Below are positions 7,538 through 16,456 of a DNA stretch of 64,000 nt, one piece after another (position 1 is the first letter of the stretch; each line of letters begins with the position of its first letter). Both the position numbers and the translations under genes were made by a program. This stretch comes from Anaerolineaceae bacterium (GTDB taxonomy: Bacteria > Chloroflexota > Anaerolineae > Aggregatilineales > Phototrophicaceae), in the NCBI GenBank assembly GCA_020634135.1, contig JACKCG010000004.1, forward strand, positions 62,001-126,000. Reading direction: 5' to 3'. The notes beneath the pieces are model-generated. The model worked only from the letters and a program-made list of their open reading frames with translations, did not search any database and was not told the DNA's origin.

Positions 7538-8381
7538 GAAAATAGGCTTTGTTACCGATAGCGTGGCCGACGTTCCCCCGGAACTGGTCAAAAAGTGGAA
7601 CATTCGGGTCGTCCCGATTTATGTGAATTACGGTGGGCAAAGTTACCTGGATGATGGCGTACAGCTTGTGCGCGAAGATTATTACGACCTGCTGCCTACC
7701 CAGAATCCGCTGCCGACGACTGCCGCCCCTTCGCCTGGTATGGCGCAGGAAATCATTCACCGTACCTTTGCTGAGTATGACCACCTGGTGATTATTACTA
7801 TTCCGCAGCAGTTGAGCGCCACTTATAATGTGCTGCGCCTGGCCGTTCAGGATTTACCGGCTGACCGCGTTACGCTCATAGATGGTGGCGGAGTATCGCT
7901 GGGTATCGGCTGGCAGGTTGTGGCCGGTGCCGAAGTTGCGGCGGAAACGGGTGACTTGCCTGCTGTGCTGGATGCGATTGCGCAGGCGCGTGACCACACG
8001 GAATTTGCGGCGATGCTGGCGGGGCTTGAATATCTGCGCCGCAGTGGGCGGATCAGCATGGCGAGCGCCGGGTTAGGTACGCTGCTGCAAATCAAGCCCA
8101 TCGTCACTGTGACGGATGGCGCTGTTGTACCCTTAGCCAAAGTCCGCACCGCCAACCGCGCCAAAGCTGAACTGGTTGACATGGCGCGGGCGGTGGGGGA
8201 GATAGATAAACTGGCGATTTTGCATACGAATAATCTGGAAGATGCGGCCTGGCTGCATGACCAGTTGGCGGACATCGCGCCAGGAGATACCTACACGGTC
8301 AATGTAAACCCGGCTCTGGGGACACATGTCGGCCCTCAGGCCGTGGGTTTTGCAGCCTTAAGTAAGCGTTGGAGACGGTAA
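7527..8381 (+). CDS. DegV family fatty-acid-binding protein (FakB-like), second copy
   Basis: This 284-residue DegV-fold protein has the N-terminal FVTDSVADVPPEL motif, TTAAPSPGMAQEI, and the ligand-site ITIPQQLSATYN loop. It is clearly diverged from the preceding DegV protein, which may mean different fatty-acid preference; paralogous FakBs in Firmicutes differ in this way. The ATG at 7527 lies inside the end of the previous gene (11-base overlap) and follows a GGAAG motif. A TTG two codons upstream is the alternative. Confidence 0.88.
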   Translation: MTFKKIGFVTDSVADVPPELVKKWNIRVVPIYVNYGGQSYLDDGVQLVREDYYDLLPTQNPLPTTAAPSPGMAQEIIHRTFAEYDHLVIITIPQQLSATYNVLRLAVQDLPADRVTLIDGGGVSLGIGWQVVAGAEVAAETGDLPAVLDAIAQARDHTEFAAMLAGLEYLRRSGRISMASAGLGTLLQIKPIVTVTDGAVVPLAKVRTANRAKAELVDMARAVGEIDKLAILHTNNLEDAAWLHDQLADIAPGDTYTVNVNPALGTHVGPQAVGFAALSKRWRR

Positions 8382-8388
8382 GCACATT

Positions 8389-11112
8389 ATGCCATCGGCG
8401 TTGGAAACTCTGGTAAAGATTCTCAAATTAGAGCGTGAACAGGGCTGCAAAGATGCGGCTGTAATCGGCGGGTTGTCTGCTTTCTCCGAGAAGTGGCAGC
8501 ATAACGCACACACCCAGGCACGTCGCCCCGAACATCACCTGCTGGTGGATGAACTGGTGGACTTGTTGCGCCAATACGAAGCCATTGACAGTAAAACGGA
8601 GCGAGCTAAGTCTATCGGCTATATGCTGGATAGAATCGTGGGTCGTATTCCGCCGCCACCGGAGCGTCTGGCCCAGTTGCCCGAACTGGAAGCGCAGTTT
8701 GAGGAAGCGCCGCCACCGGAAGCAGCACCGGAGCAATCTGCCGAAACCCGGCCCCCGGCGTATACCCGCGAGAAGAAACGAGAAAAGCGCGAAAAGCGTC
8801 ACGAGCAGAGAAAGGCGACTCCCTCGCAGGCCGCCAGAGAGCAGAGGGACGACGACGAGGGCCAATCGGGAGAGTCCCGGGCGTCAGGCGCAGGGGATAG
8901 TGGTAAGCCGGTTTTTGATACTGAGGATGATCTTTTCACTGCTGCAGGACCAATCGCGCCCAGCGCACCGGACATTCCGCCACAACCACGCCTCGCCCGG
9001 GTGCCACGTAAGCCACGTAAGGCGCTTGACCCGGAGGCTGCCACCGATATTCTGAACGGCCTGAAGAAACCTGTGACCACTGTGAAGGGTATCGGGCCGA
9101 ATATGGCGGAGAAGTTGAGCAATCTGGGCATCACCACCATTGGCGATCTGTTGTTTCACCTGCCACGCCGCTATGACGACTATACCCGCTTACTGCCTAT
9201 CAGCCGTCTACCCATTGGTGATACGGCTACCGTGATCGGCACGGTGCGCCATGCTGAAGTGCGCGCCGGGCGCACAGGGCGCAAGGATTTCTTCATCGTG
9301 TTGGATGATGGTACGGCGCACATGGGGGTTACCTTCTTTGGTCAGAACTACCTGGCGCGGCTCATCCGTATCGGCCATCAGATTGTGCTGAATGGCGTCA
9401 CTTCCATTTATGGTAGTCGCGTGCAGATGGTCAACCCGGAATGGGAACACCTGGATGGCGATAATCTGCGGGCGGTGGGCATTGTCCCTATCTACCCGCT
9501 TACCCAGGGAATCCGCGCCAGGACGCTGCGCCGCATTATGAAAAATGTGGTGGACTACTGGGCCGATAACCTGCCGGATTATGTCCCGGAGGCCACGCTG
9601 GAACGCACCGAACTGGCTGACCTGGGCTGGACAATCAAGAATCTGCACTTCCCCGAAGGATGGGATCATCTTGACCATGCCAAACGCCGGTATATTTTCG
9701 ATGAGTTATTGACGCTGCAACTGGCCGTTCTGAGCAATCGCCGCGAATGGCAGGGCGTCCCCGCGCCCGCTATACCCGTCAGTGACGAATACTTACAGCG
9801 ATTTGTTGAAGCCGTATTTCCCTATGCATTAACGGGGGCGCAGCAAAAAGCGGTGGCAGACATCCGCCAGGATACCAGCACCGAAATACCTATGAACCGG
9901 CTGCTGCAAGGGGATGTGGGTTCTGGTAAGACGGCGGTGGCGACGGTGGCACTTGCATTGGCGCTGGAAAACCACAAACAAGCAGCATTGATGGCACCGA
10001 CCAGTATCCTGGCCGAGCAGCACTACCGGGGGATCAGTGCGACACTGGAAGGATGGCCTTTTGAGCGTCGTCCGGTAGTTGCTCTGCTGACCAGCGCCCT
10101 TTCTACAGGTGAGCGACAGTCTATCTACCGGGGTATCAGCGACGGTTCGATTGATGTGGTGATTGGCACACACGCGGTCATTCAGGAGGGCGTTGAGTTT
10201 AACGATCTCGCAGTGGCGATTATTGATGAGCAGCACCGTTTTGGCGTGGAACAGCGCGGACGACTGCGCGGCAAGGGGACGAACCCGCACCTGCTGGTAA
10301 TGACGGCGACACCTATCCCGCGTACACTGGCGCTCACCGTTCATGCTGATCTCGACTTATCTGTCATCAACGAGATGCCGCCGGGACGTACACCAGTGGA
10401 GACGAAAGTCATCAACCCGGTGGAACGGGAACGGGTCTACAGTTTTGTTGAGTCGCAATTGAAACAGGGGCGGCAGGCTTTTGTCGTGCATCCACTGGTG
10501 GAAGAATCGGAACACATTGATGCGCCCGCCGCCGTTGAAGCCTACGAGCAGTTGAAAGAGGTATTCTTTCGCTACCAGGTCGGGCTGCTGCATGGTCGCA
10601 TGAAACCCACTGAAAAAGATGAGATTATGACCGCGTTCAGCAAGCACGAGTTCGATGTTCTGGTTACGACTTCGGTAGCTGAAGTCGGGGTGAATATCCC
10701 CAACGCGAGTGTGATGGTGATTGAAGGGGCGAACCGCTTCGGACTGGCGCAGCTTCACCAGTTCCGGGGGCGCGTAGGACGCGGTGAACACGCCTCATAC
10801 TGCCTGCTCATCTCCGACACCAATTCTGATGAAGCACGAAAGCGCCTCCAGGCAATGGAATCCACCACCGATGGGTTTGTGCTGGCGGAGATGGACTGGA
10901 AGCTGCGGGGTGCGGGTGACCTGGTGGGGACACGACAGAGTGGGGGCGGCAAGCTGCAACTTATGGAGGAGATGCGCCCCGAACTGGTTGAGATGGCGCA
11001 GCGTGAAGCCCGCACAATCTATGCTGAAGACCCGGAACTCAGCCAGGAACAGCACCGTCTGCTGGCACAGCGTGTTCACCAGTTACATGACGAACGCAGT
11101 GATGTAAGCTGA
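8389..11112 (+). CDS. recG: ATP-dependent DNA helicase RecG
   Basis: RecG remodels stalled replication forks and Holliday junctions. At 907 residues it is about 200 longer than the usual form. The extra sequence is N-terminal: residues 1-90 are helical, and 100-220 are a proline, Lys/Arg and Glu-rich linker containing KKREKREKRHEQRK. The conserved protein starts around residue 225 with the VKGIGPNMAEKL helix-hairpin-helix-like wedge region. Walker A is GDVGSGKT (508-515), Walker B box DEQH (613-616), then TATPIPRTLA, and helicase motif VI in FRGRVGRG. It starts seven bases after the second degV gene. Confidence 0.95.
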   Translation: MPSALETLVKILKLEREQGCKDAAVIGGLSAFSEKWQHNAHTQARRPEHHLLVDELVDLLRQYEAIDSKTERAKSIGYMLDRIVGRIPPPPERLAQLPELEAQFEEAPPPEAAPEQSAETRPPAYTREKKREKREKRHEQRKATPSQAAREQRDDDEGQSGESRASGAGDSGKPVFDTEDDLFTAAGPIAPSAPDIPPQPRLARVPRKPRKALDPEAATDILNGLKKPVTTVKGIGPNMAEKLSNLGITTIGDLLFHLPRRYDDYTRLLPISRLPIGDTATVIGTVRHAEVRAGRTGRKDFFIVLDDGTAHMGVTFFGQNYLARLIRIGHQIVLNGVTSIYGSRVQMVNPEWEHLDGDNLRAVGIVPIYPLTQGIRARTLRRIMKNVVDYWADNLPDYVPEATLERTELADLGWTIKNLHFPEGWDHLDHAKRRYIFDELLTLQLAVLSNRREWQGVPAPAIPVSDEYLQRFVEAVFPYALTGAQQKAVADIRQDTSTEIPMNRLLQGDVGSGKTAVATVALALALENHKQAALMAPTSILAEQHYRGISATLEGWPFERRPVVALLTSALSTGERQSIYRGISDGSIDVVIGTHAVIQEGVEFNDLAVAIIDEQHRFGVEQRGRLRGKGTNPHLLVMTATPIPRTLALTVHADLDLSVINEMPPGRTPVETKVINPVERERVYSFVESQLKQGRQAFVVHPLVEESEHIDAPAAVEAYEQLKEVFFRYQVGLLHGRMKPTEKDEIMTAFSKHEFDVLVTTSVAEVGVNIPNASVMVIEGANRFGLAQLHQFRGRVGRGEHASYCLLISDTNSDEARKRLQAMESTTDGFVLAEMDWKLRGAGDLVGTRQSGGGKLQLMEEMRPELVEMAQREARTIYAEDPELSQEQHRLLAQRVHQLHDERSDVS

Positions 11113-11329
11113 ATTGCCTGTACCGTTGGGTACCCGGTGCGGGGGAGGGTCTTTGACCCTTTCCTGCGGGAAACCAAAGAGATTTATCGGATGTGGCGCT
11201 GTGCGTGCTGCCAGGCAAGTCAATAAGCAAGAAATCGCAGAAACAGAATTCTGTGTGCCCAGCAGACGCCCAAAGCGGTGTGCCTGCTAAATAGATGCAC
11301 TTTATATTATTCAATTTTGGAGTAATCAT

Positions 11330-11860
11330 ATGATTCGCCGAGCGGTATACCCTGCAACACTCGACCCGATCCACAATGGACACATTGATGTCGCTGTGCG
11401 GGCAGCCAAGATTTTTGATGAGGTGATTGTCGCCATCTACGACCTGCCCAAAAAGAAACTCATGTTCAGCGTGGAGGAGCGAGTCGCGCTGGCGGAACGC
11501 GCATTTTCCGGGGTGGATAATATTCGAGTTGCGCAATATTCAGTTTTGACTGTACACTATGCTAAAAGTATTGGTGCGATGGCGCTGATTCGCGGGCTGC
11601 GTGTATTTTCGGATTTCGAATTTGAATTCCGCATGGGGCTTGCCAACAAAAAATTGCAGCCAGATATAGAAACCATCGCCATCATGACTGATGAGAAACA
11701 CCTGCATATCAGTTCAAGCACCATCCGTGAGATTGCGGAACTTGGCGGTGATGTCAGCAGCATGGTACCGTCTTTTGTGGCGGAAGCTCTGCAAGCGCGA
11801 TTCGCTGAACTGCACGCCAATCACAACAGTCCGGGGTATACGATCAGCATCCGGGATTGA
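11330..11860 (+). CDS. coaD: Phosphopantetheine adenylyltransferase
   Basis: CoaD adenylates 4'-phosphopantetheine to dephospho-CoA, the fourth step of coenzyme A synthesis. The 176-residue protein has the nucleotidyltransferase signature TLDPIHNGHIDV (HxGH-type), RGLRVFSDFEFE and the ISSSTIRE motif. The N-terminal motif reads YPATLDP where most homologues have YPGTFDP, a mild deviation. The ATG follows TGGAG. It overlaps the reading frame upstream of the next gene, suggesting cotranscription. Confidence 0.94.
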   Translation: MIRRAVYPATLDPIHNGHIDVAVRAAKIFDEVIVAIYDLPKKKLMFSVEERVALAERAFSGVDNIRVAQYSVLTVHYAKSIGAMALIRGLRVFSDFEFEFRMGLANKKLQPDIETIAIMTDEKHLHISSSTIREIAELGGDVSSMVPSFVAEALQARFAELHANHNSPGYTISIRD

Positions 11861-11883
11861 GACCAGTAGAGGGGATAGGTTTT

Positions 11884-12423
11884 ATGGATATTCAACATTT
11901 GGTTGACCGGCTGGAAGACCTGATTGACGAGGGGCGGCACATGCCCTTCAGCAAGTTCACGATGATTGATGAGGAACGCGCATTGGAACTCATTGACCAG
12001 ATGCGCATTTCGATTCCAGAGGAAATCGAAAAATCCTCAAAGGTGCTGACGCAGCGGGACCGGATTCTGGCACAGGCCAACGAGGAAGCCGCCCGCCTGC
12101 TGCAAGCTGCTCGTGAACAGGGATCGCAGCTTATTGACCAGGACGTGAGCGTGCAGGCTGCTCACACCCGGGCAGCACATATCCTGGAAGCTGCGCGCCA
12201 GGAAGCGGCCAATATCACCAACGAAGCGGATGGCTATGTGCTGGAAACACTGCAACGACTGGAACAGCAGTTGACCAGGGCGTTGAGTGTTGTGCGCAAT
12301 GGGATTACCGAAGTGGCGACTCAGCCGCCCGCATCCCAGCCACAAACCACGCCGGTACAGTTCCCCGCTCAACGCCAGACCGTAGATGTTGAGGCGTCGA
12401 ACAAGGTGAACGAAAAGAAATAA
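11884..12423 (+). CDS. Coiled-coil protein resembling ATP synthase subunit B/H stalk proteins
   Basis: This 179-residue soluble protein is mostly heptad-like helix. It has an N-terminal block (LVDRLEDLIDEGRHMPFSKF), an Ala/Glu/Gln-rich central coiled coil (about 65-150), and a Pro/Gln-rich tail. Proteins of this kind are annotated as ATPase-like or DivIVA-like in Chloroflexota, but no catalytic motif is present and it is not part of an ATP synthase operon here. The ATG at 11884 is preferred because AGAGGGGATAGG lies upstream. It probably shares a transcript with coaD and ends in a strong hairpin. Confidence 0.6.
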   Translation: MDIQHLVDRLEDLIDEGRHMPFSKFTMIDEERALELIDQMRISIPEEIEKSSKVLTQRDRILAQANEEAARLLQAAREQGSQLIDQDVSVQAAHTRAAHILEAARQEAANITNEADGYVLETLQRLEQQLTRALSVVRNGITEVATQPPASQPQTTPVQFPAQRQTVDVEASNKVNEKK

Positions 12424-12439
12424 CCCGTACCTCACAGAT

Positions 12440-12480
12440 TTCCTCAGGTAAGTCTGACCACTTGTTGAGGAAGTTTTTTT
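12440..12480 (+). terminator. Rho-independent terminator after the coaD operon
   Basis: The stem ttcctca/tgaggaa encloses a smaller aagt/actt stem and is followed by a run of eight T. Confidence 0.8.
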
Positions 12481-12637
12481 TGTGAATTGCGCGGCCCCTG
12501 CTCAATGACGAGAATAACGGCAGTGGATTAAGGCTGCCGTTTTGTGTTTCTTCTCACCTCTCCAGAATCCATTGCAGTAAACTGACCCATTTCCCCATTT
12601 TAAATTGTAGAGATGACCGAGAGCGAGATGACCAGTC

Positions 12638-13240
12638 TTGGCCGATATATATGCTATCGCAACTGAGGAATTTCTGATTCTGCGGGCAGGTCACGATACA
12701 GATGCTTTTCGTGAGCTTTACCGTCGCTACTTCCCGCGTGTGTATGCCTATGTCGCCTATCGTGTGAGGTGGTCGCTGGATGCAGAAGACGTTACGGCTG
12801 ACATCTTCCTGAGCGTTGTCAAGTCATTTCATACATTTGAATATCGCGGAGAAGGCGCATTTTCTGCCTGGTTGTTTCGTATCGCATATAACGCGGTCAA
12901 CCTGTTTTTTCGTCATCACCATGAAGACAGGGAACCTCTGCCAGTTGATGATCTCCCCGATATTCAAAGTGGCGATGCGAATCTGGAAGAAATCATAATT
13001 GCCCGGGAACGGTTCCGACGCCTGCGGGAGCGTATCAGCACGTTATCACCACGCCGTCAGGAAATTGTCACCCTTAAATTCTTTGGGGAACTCCGAAATC
13101 AGGAGATTGCCGCTGTCCTCGGCCTGGATGAGCGAACGGTTGCTTCGCATCTGTGCCGTGCCGTTGAAGATTTGCAGCGCCGCTATACCGATGAGCTGGA
13201 TAGGAAAACTGCCGATGAGCCAGAACCACAACCACGATAA
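12638..13240 (+). CDS. ECF-type RNA polymerase sigma factor
   Basis: The 200-residue protein has region 2 (AFRELYRRYFPRVYAYVAYR, then DAEDVTADIFLSV and FSAWLFRIAYN) and region 4 (LSPRRQEIVTLKFFGELRNQEIAAVLGLDERTVASHLCRA), joined by a short linker: an ECF sigma-70 layout. The start is a TTG at 12638, because no in-frame ATG lies near. Its 3' end overlaps the next gene by 26 bases. That gene encodes a membrane protein with a cytosolic head, a common arrangement for an anti-sigma factor. Confidence 0.92.
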   Translation: MADIYAIATEEFLILRAGHDTDAFRELYRRYFPRVYAYVAYRVRWSLDAEDVTADIFLSVVKSFHTFEYRGEGAFSAWLFRIAYNAVNLFFRHHHEDREPLPVDDLPDIQSGDANLEEIIIARERFRRLRERISTLSPRRQEIVTLKFFGELRNQEIAAVLGLDERTVASHLCRAVEDLQRRYTDELDRKTADEPEPQPR

Positions 13241-14744
13241 AAACCTGCTCGACCAGATTGAGCGTGCGGCACATGAGAAACTGGTCAGTGGTCAACCGGT
13301 GTTGGATGATCTCGCCCGGACAATACCCCTGGCGAAGCCGGCGTTCCAGAGGCGGCTTGAAAACGATCTGATCGCTCACCTGCAATCGCATACGAGAACT
13401 CAACAAGAGGATATTATGGAATCCACGCATGTTTCACCATTGATGAAACGCCCTCGCAAGCGGGCAGCTATCCCGGTGACACTGGTCGCCACGCTTATTA
13501 TGGTCATGCTCGGTACCAGTATGCTGCTGTTTCTGAGAAGTCCACAACCGGGGCAGACGGGCGCAGTTATCCAGGGGATCGTTACGGTTACGGTGCCACC
13601 GGTAACAATGACACCTACACCGATTAGCATCCTGGAATACATCATCCAACCGGGTGACACGCTGGGATCAATCCTCGTCAATCAGGCCCATGATGCGCCG
13701 ACCTTAGAGATTCTGCGGCGGTTGAACCCCGACCTGACTGCCATCAGCGCAGCATGTACCGATGCCACATCTACTCAGGCGTCTATCTGTGTTCTGCGCC
13801 CAGGAGATGTCATCCGCATCCCCCGCGATCTTTTAGCGTCCGAAAATACGGATGTTTTGTTCATGGCTGTCGTGCCAACCATTGTTCCGCCGGGGATGAT
13901 AATCACCGAGCCGTTCACTGCTACACCTATTCTATTCCAGAATCAGGTGACCGCGGCTTCACCGGACACGGTGTTCACGCCAACACCCGTCCCCTTCCCA
14001 GATCAGAATGCCACTATTTCAGGAGTGCTGATGCTGACTGCGACGCCTATTCCCTTTGGGAGCGTGCCTACTGTATCGGCTTTCTCGACATCCGACATCA
14101 TAAATGCGACAGGATTGCAGCCGGTTATCATCGCTCGCCAGAACATCCGGCGCGGTGAAATTATTGCGGCGGAGATGCTGGTGCAGGTCTATATGCCCTC
14201 GTCCATTGTTCCTGAAAGTGCATTTAGTCAGGTCGAATCGCTGGTTGGCCTGGTCACGACTGCGGTTATTCAGCCCTGGCAGCCGGTACTCCGTGAACAG
14301 GTTACTGCCGATTTTCAGGCCGGTATAATGCCGGATGGCACTATCGGGATCACTATCCCGGTTAAAAGAGCATCTGACCTGGAAGGTATTGAAGCCGGTA
14401 GTAACGTGGATGTCATTATTGCGATGGTGGTTGCCGAGGCTACCTCACCAACGGGGGAAGCAACGTCTGATACCACCGCAGTGTTGGCTGCCACCCCAGC
14501 AGCGGGAGCAGGGGACCCTGCCACCTCATTCCAAATCATAACCACGCTACCGGGGCAACTCCTAATGCAGCGGCTGGTGCAAAATGCGCCGGTCATCTGG
14601 ATTAGCGGGGCGCCAGGCCAACCGGCGGAAGGTGCGGTCCCCCTGAGCGTAACTCTGGCGGTTGATCCTGAACAGGCGATTGCATTGCATTGGCTAATTG
14701 AGGCTGACGTATCTTTCCTCATCGTGCCGAGCGATATTCCTTAG
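13215..14744 (+). CDS. Membrane protein: cytosolic head, TM, LysM-like segment, SAF/CpaB-like domain
   Basis: The 509-residue protein has a charged helical cytosolic head (1-82), one membrane helix (85-107), and an exported part. The exported part holds a LysM-like segment starting IIQPGDTLGSIL (about 140-200), a Thr/Pro-rich linker, and a SAF domain (about 298-365, IIARQNIRRGEIIAAEML) with the CpaB/RcpC-like continuation GTIGITIPV and GSNVDVI. CpaB-type proteins assemble Flp/Tad pili, and a Flp pilin gene lies just downstream on the other strand. The head and the overlap with the sigma gene suggest an anti-sigma role, which is inference. The start is ATG 13215 with AGGAAA upstream; an ATG at 13416 after AAGAGG is an alternative that would remove the head. 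Confidence 0.75.
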   Translation: MSQNHNHDKNLLDQIERAAHEKLVSGQPVLDDLARTIPLAKPAFQRRLENDLIAHLQSHTRTQQEDIMESTHVSPLMKRPRKRAAIPVTLVATLIMVMLGTSMLLFLRSPQPGQTGAVIQGIVTVTVPPVTMTPTPISILEYIIQPGDTLGSILVNQAHDAPTLEILRRLNPDLTAISAACTDATSTQASICVLRPGDVIRIPRDLLASENTDVLFMAVVPTIVPPGMIITEPFTATPILFQNQVTAASPDTVFTPTPVPFPDQNATISGVLMLTATPIPFGSVPTVSAFSTSDIINATGLQPVIIARQNIRRGEIIAAEMLVQVYMPSSIVPESAFSQVESLVGLVTTAVIQPWQPVLREQVTADFQAGIMPDGTIGITIPVKRASDLEGIEAGSNVDVIIAMVVAEATSPTGEATSDTTAVLAATPAAGAGDPATSFQIITTLPGQLLMQRLVQNAPVIWISGAPGQPAEGAVPLSVTLAVDPEQAIALHWLIEADVSFLIVPSDIP

Positions 14745-14766
14745 TCCGGCACCGCAGCAAACACGG

Positions 14767-14799
14767 ACACATGACAGGACAGGGGTTTCTGTCATGTGT
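14767..14799. terminator. Terminator hairpin between the SAF protein and Flp pilin genes
   Basis: An 11-bp perfect stem, acacatgacag/ctgtcatgtgt, lies between two convergent genes. The T content after it is moderate. Confidence 0.65.
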
Positions 14800-14886
14800 T
14801 TCTGATTTCCTGCCAGCAAACAAAAGAGGACGCATCAATCGTCCTCGGTCACTGCTGGTGTTTATGATGAAGGATGACTGAATCAC

Positions 14887-15033
14887 TCAGATAAGTGATA
14901 CGACATTCGAGAAGGTGTTGCCGATAACCGGGCCGAGCAACGCTAAGATGATAATCACGGCCATCGCAACCATTACCAGGATTAATGCATATTCAACTAA
15001 TCCCTGTCCCTGTTCCGCTGGTTGGTACAGCAT
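14887..15033 (-). CDS. Flp-type (Tad) pilin, very short
   Basis: A 48-residue minus-strand gene reads MLYQPAEQGQGLVEYALILV followed by a hydrophobic helix and a GPVIGNTFSNVVS tail. The G-Q-G-L-V-E-Y-A-L motif with the processing-site Gly before the Glu+5-type helix is the Flp pilin signature, cleaved by a prepilin peptidase. AAGGAG precedes the ATG at good spacing. It is convergent with the SAF/CpaB-like gene. No other tad gene (ATPase, TadB/C, TadV) lies in the window. Confidence 0.88.
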   Translation of the reverse strand: MLYQPAEQGQGLVEYALILVMVAMAVIIILALLGPVIGNTFSNVVSLI

Positions 15034-15273
15034 AATGAGAACTCCTTACGCCTGAATGATAAGGAAACGATAAAGCTGATTGGATATCTATAATCACGGT
15101 ATCACGGGATTTAATTTTTCGTCAAGCAACTATATCTTAATTTTTCGTTACTTACATTGGTCGCGAAAGTTCTTATGGATCCTTGAGATTTTGAGCAGAT
15201 GAAAATGCACAGTATACTTTAATTGGTGAGTCTCAATGCGCTCTCAGCATTAACAAATACAGGAGCATATATT

Positions 15274-16383
15274 ATGATTCGCAAATTGTGTCTAGCTTTT
15301 TGTCTGTTTGTATTGCTTGTGGCCGGTTCGGCGCTGGCACAGGATGGTGGCTTGCCTGGTCTGGCCGATCTGGAATCTGGTTGGAACACCCTGTCACCCG
15401 GCGGGGATACAATGTGCGCTTATGGCACAGAATACACCTTCCATATCCGCCCAGCGGAATCCGATCATCTTCTGATTTATTTTAACGGCGGCGGCGCATG
15501 TTGGTTCGGGCAAATCTGCGATCTGGGATCCACGACCTTTGTCCCGGTTGCGGATATTGACCACAATGATCCCCGCACACAAGTCGGCATTTTTGACCTG
15601 GAAAACCCGGAAAATCCGTTTGCGGATTACAACATGGTCTATGTGCCGTACTGCACTGGGGATGTCCACCTGGGGGATGCCAGTACGGTTTATCATATCC
15701 CGGCAACCGCTGACAACCCAGAACATGATGTTGAGTTTCATCATAACGGTTACAACAATGCTATGAGCGTGCTGAACTGGGTGTTTGAGAATTACGAGTC
15801 GCCGGATACGATTTTCGTAACAGGCAGCAGCGCCGGTGCGATTGCCTCACCCTTCTATGCCGGGTTAGTGGCAGAAAACTATCCGGACGCGCGCATTGTA
15901 CAGTTGGGGGATGCCGCCGGGGGTTATCGTGCGCCCGATTCGATTGGCCTGGTGAACGAAGCCTGGGGATCGTTCAATATTCTGCCCGATTGGGAAGAAT
16001 ACGCAGATTATTCCCCGAGTACGCTGAATTTTGAAGCGTATTATGTGGCAACCGGGACGCGCTTCCCGGATATGGTCATGTCACAGTACAACACGGCCAA
16101 TGACCAGACTCAATTGGGTTTCCTGTCGATTCTTGGTATTACCGATGTGGCATTGCAGGGCCTGATTGATGCTAATCTGGCGGATATTCAGGCGAGTGTG
16201 GAAAACTTCTACACCTATATGGCGGGTGGCCCGGTCCATACGATGCTGCGCAGCCCAGAATTATATGCCTATGAGGTGGAAGGGGTTCGTCTGGTAGATT
16301 GGGTGGCGGCGCTGGCTGCGGGCGATATGGTAGAGAATGTGACCTGCACCGACTGTGAGAACCCACCTGCCACCGGCGAATAA
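15274..16383 (+). CDS. Secreted pectin-acetylesterase-family (Notum-like) hydrolase
   Basis: The 369-residue protein starts with a Sec signal peptide (residues 1-22, cleavage ALA|Q). It then shows the PAE-family pattern: YFNGGGACWFG (oxyanion region), PYCTGDVHLG, and the nucleophile elbow GSSAGA with Ser186, followed by an AQLGDAAGGYRAP-like Asp segment. Family members are carboxylesterases that deacylate polysaccharides or related esters; the substrate here is unknown. The ATG at 15274 is chosen for its AGGAG and because it yields the signal peptide. A strong terminator follows. Confidence 0.82.
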   Translation: MIRKLCLAFCLFVLLVAGSALAQDGGLPGLADLESGWNTLSPGGDTMCAYGTEYTFHIRPAESDHLLIYFNGGGACWFGQICDLGSTTFVPVADIDHNDPRTQVGIFDLENPENPFADYNMVYVPYCTGDVHLGDASTVYHIPATADNPEHDVEFHHNGYNNAMSVLNWVFENYESPDTIFVTGSSAGAIASPFYAGLVAENYPDARIVQLGDAAGGYRAPDSIGLVNEAWGSFNILPDWEEYADYSPSTLNFEAYYVATGTRFPDMVMSQYNTANDQTQLGFLSILGITDVALQGLIDANLADIQASVENFYTYMAGGPVHTMLRSPELYAYEVEGVRLVDWVAALAAGDMVENVTCTDCENPPATGE

Positions 16384-16419
16384 GGCAAGAGTTGAGGCTC
16401 ACCTTTACAGAGGGAATGT

Positions 16420-16453
16420 CAGAGGTGGTTATTACAGCCACCTCTGATTTTTT
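16420..16453 (+). terminator. Terminator of the PAE-family gene
   Basis: The stem cagaggtgg/ccacctctg is followed by six T. It also separates this gene from the convergent M20 peptidase gene. Confidence 0.85.
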
Positions 16454-16456
16454 GCA

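Noticed and set aside
12999..13214. Upstream in-frame extension of the LysM/SAF membrane protein
   Set aside because: It lies wholly inside the ECF sigma gene in another frame; the ATG at 13215 has a ribosome binding site.
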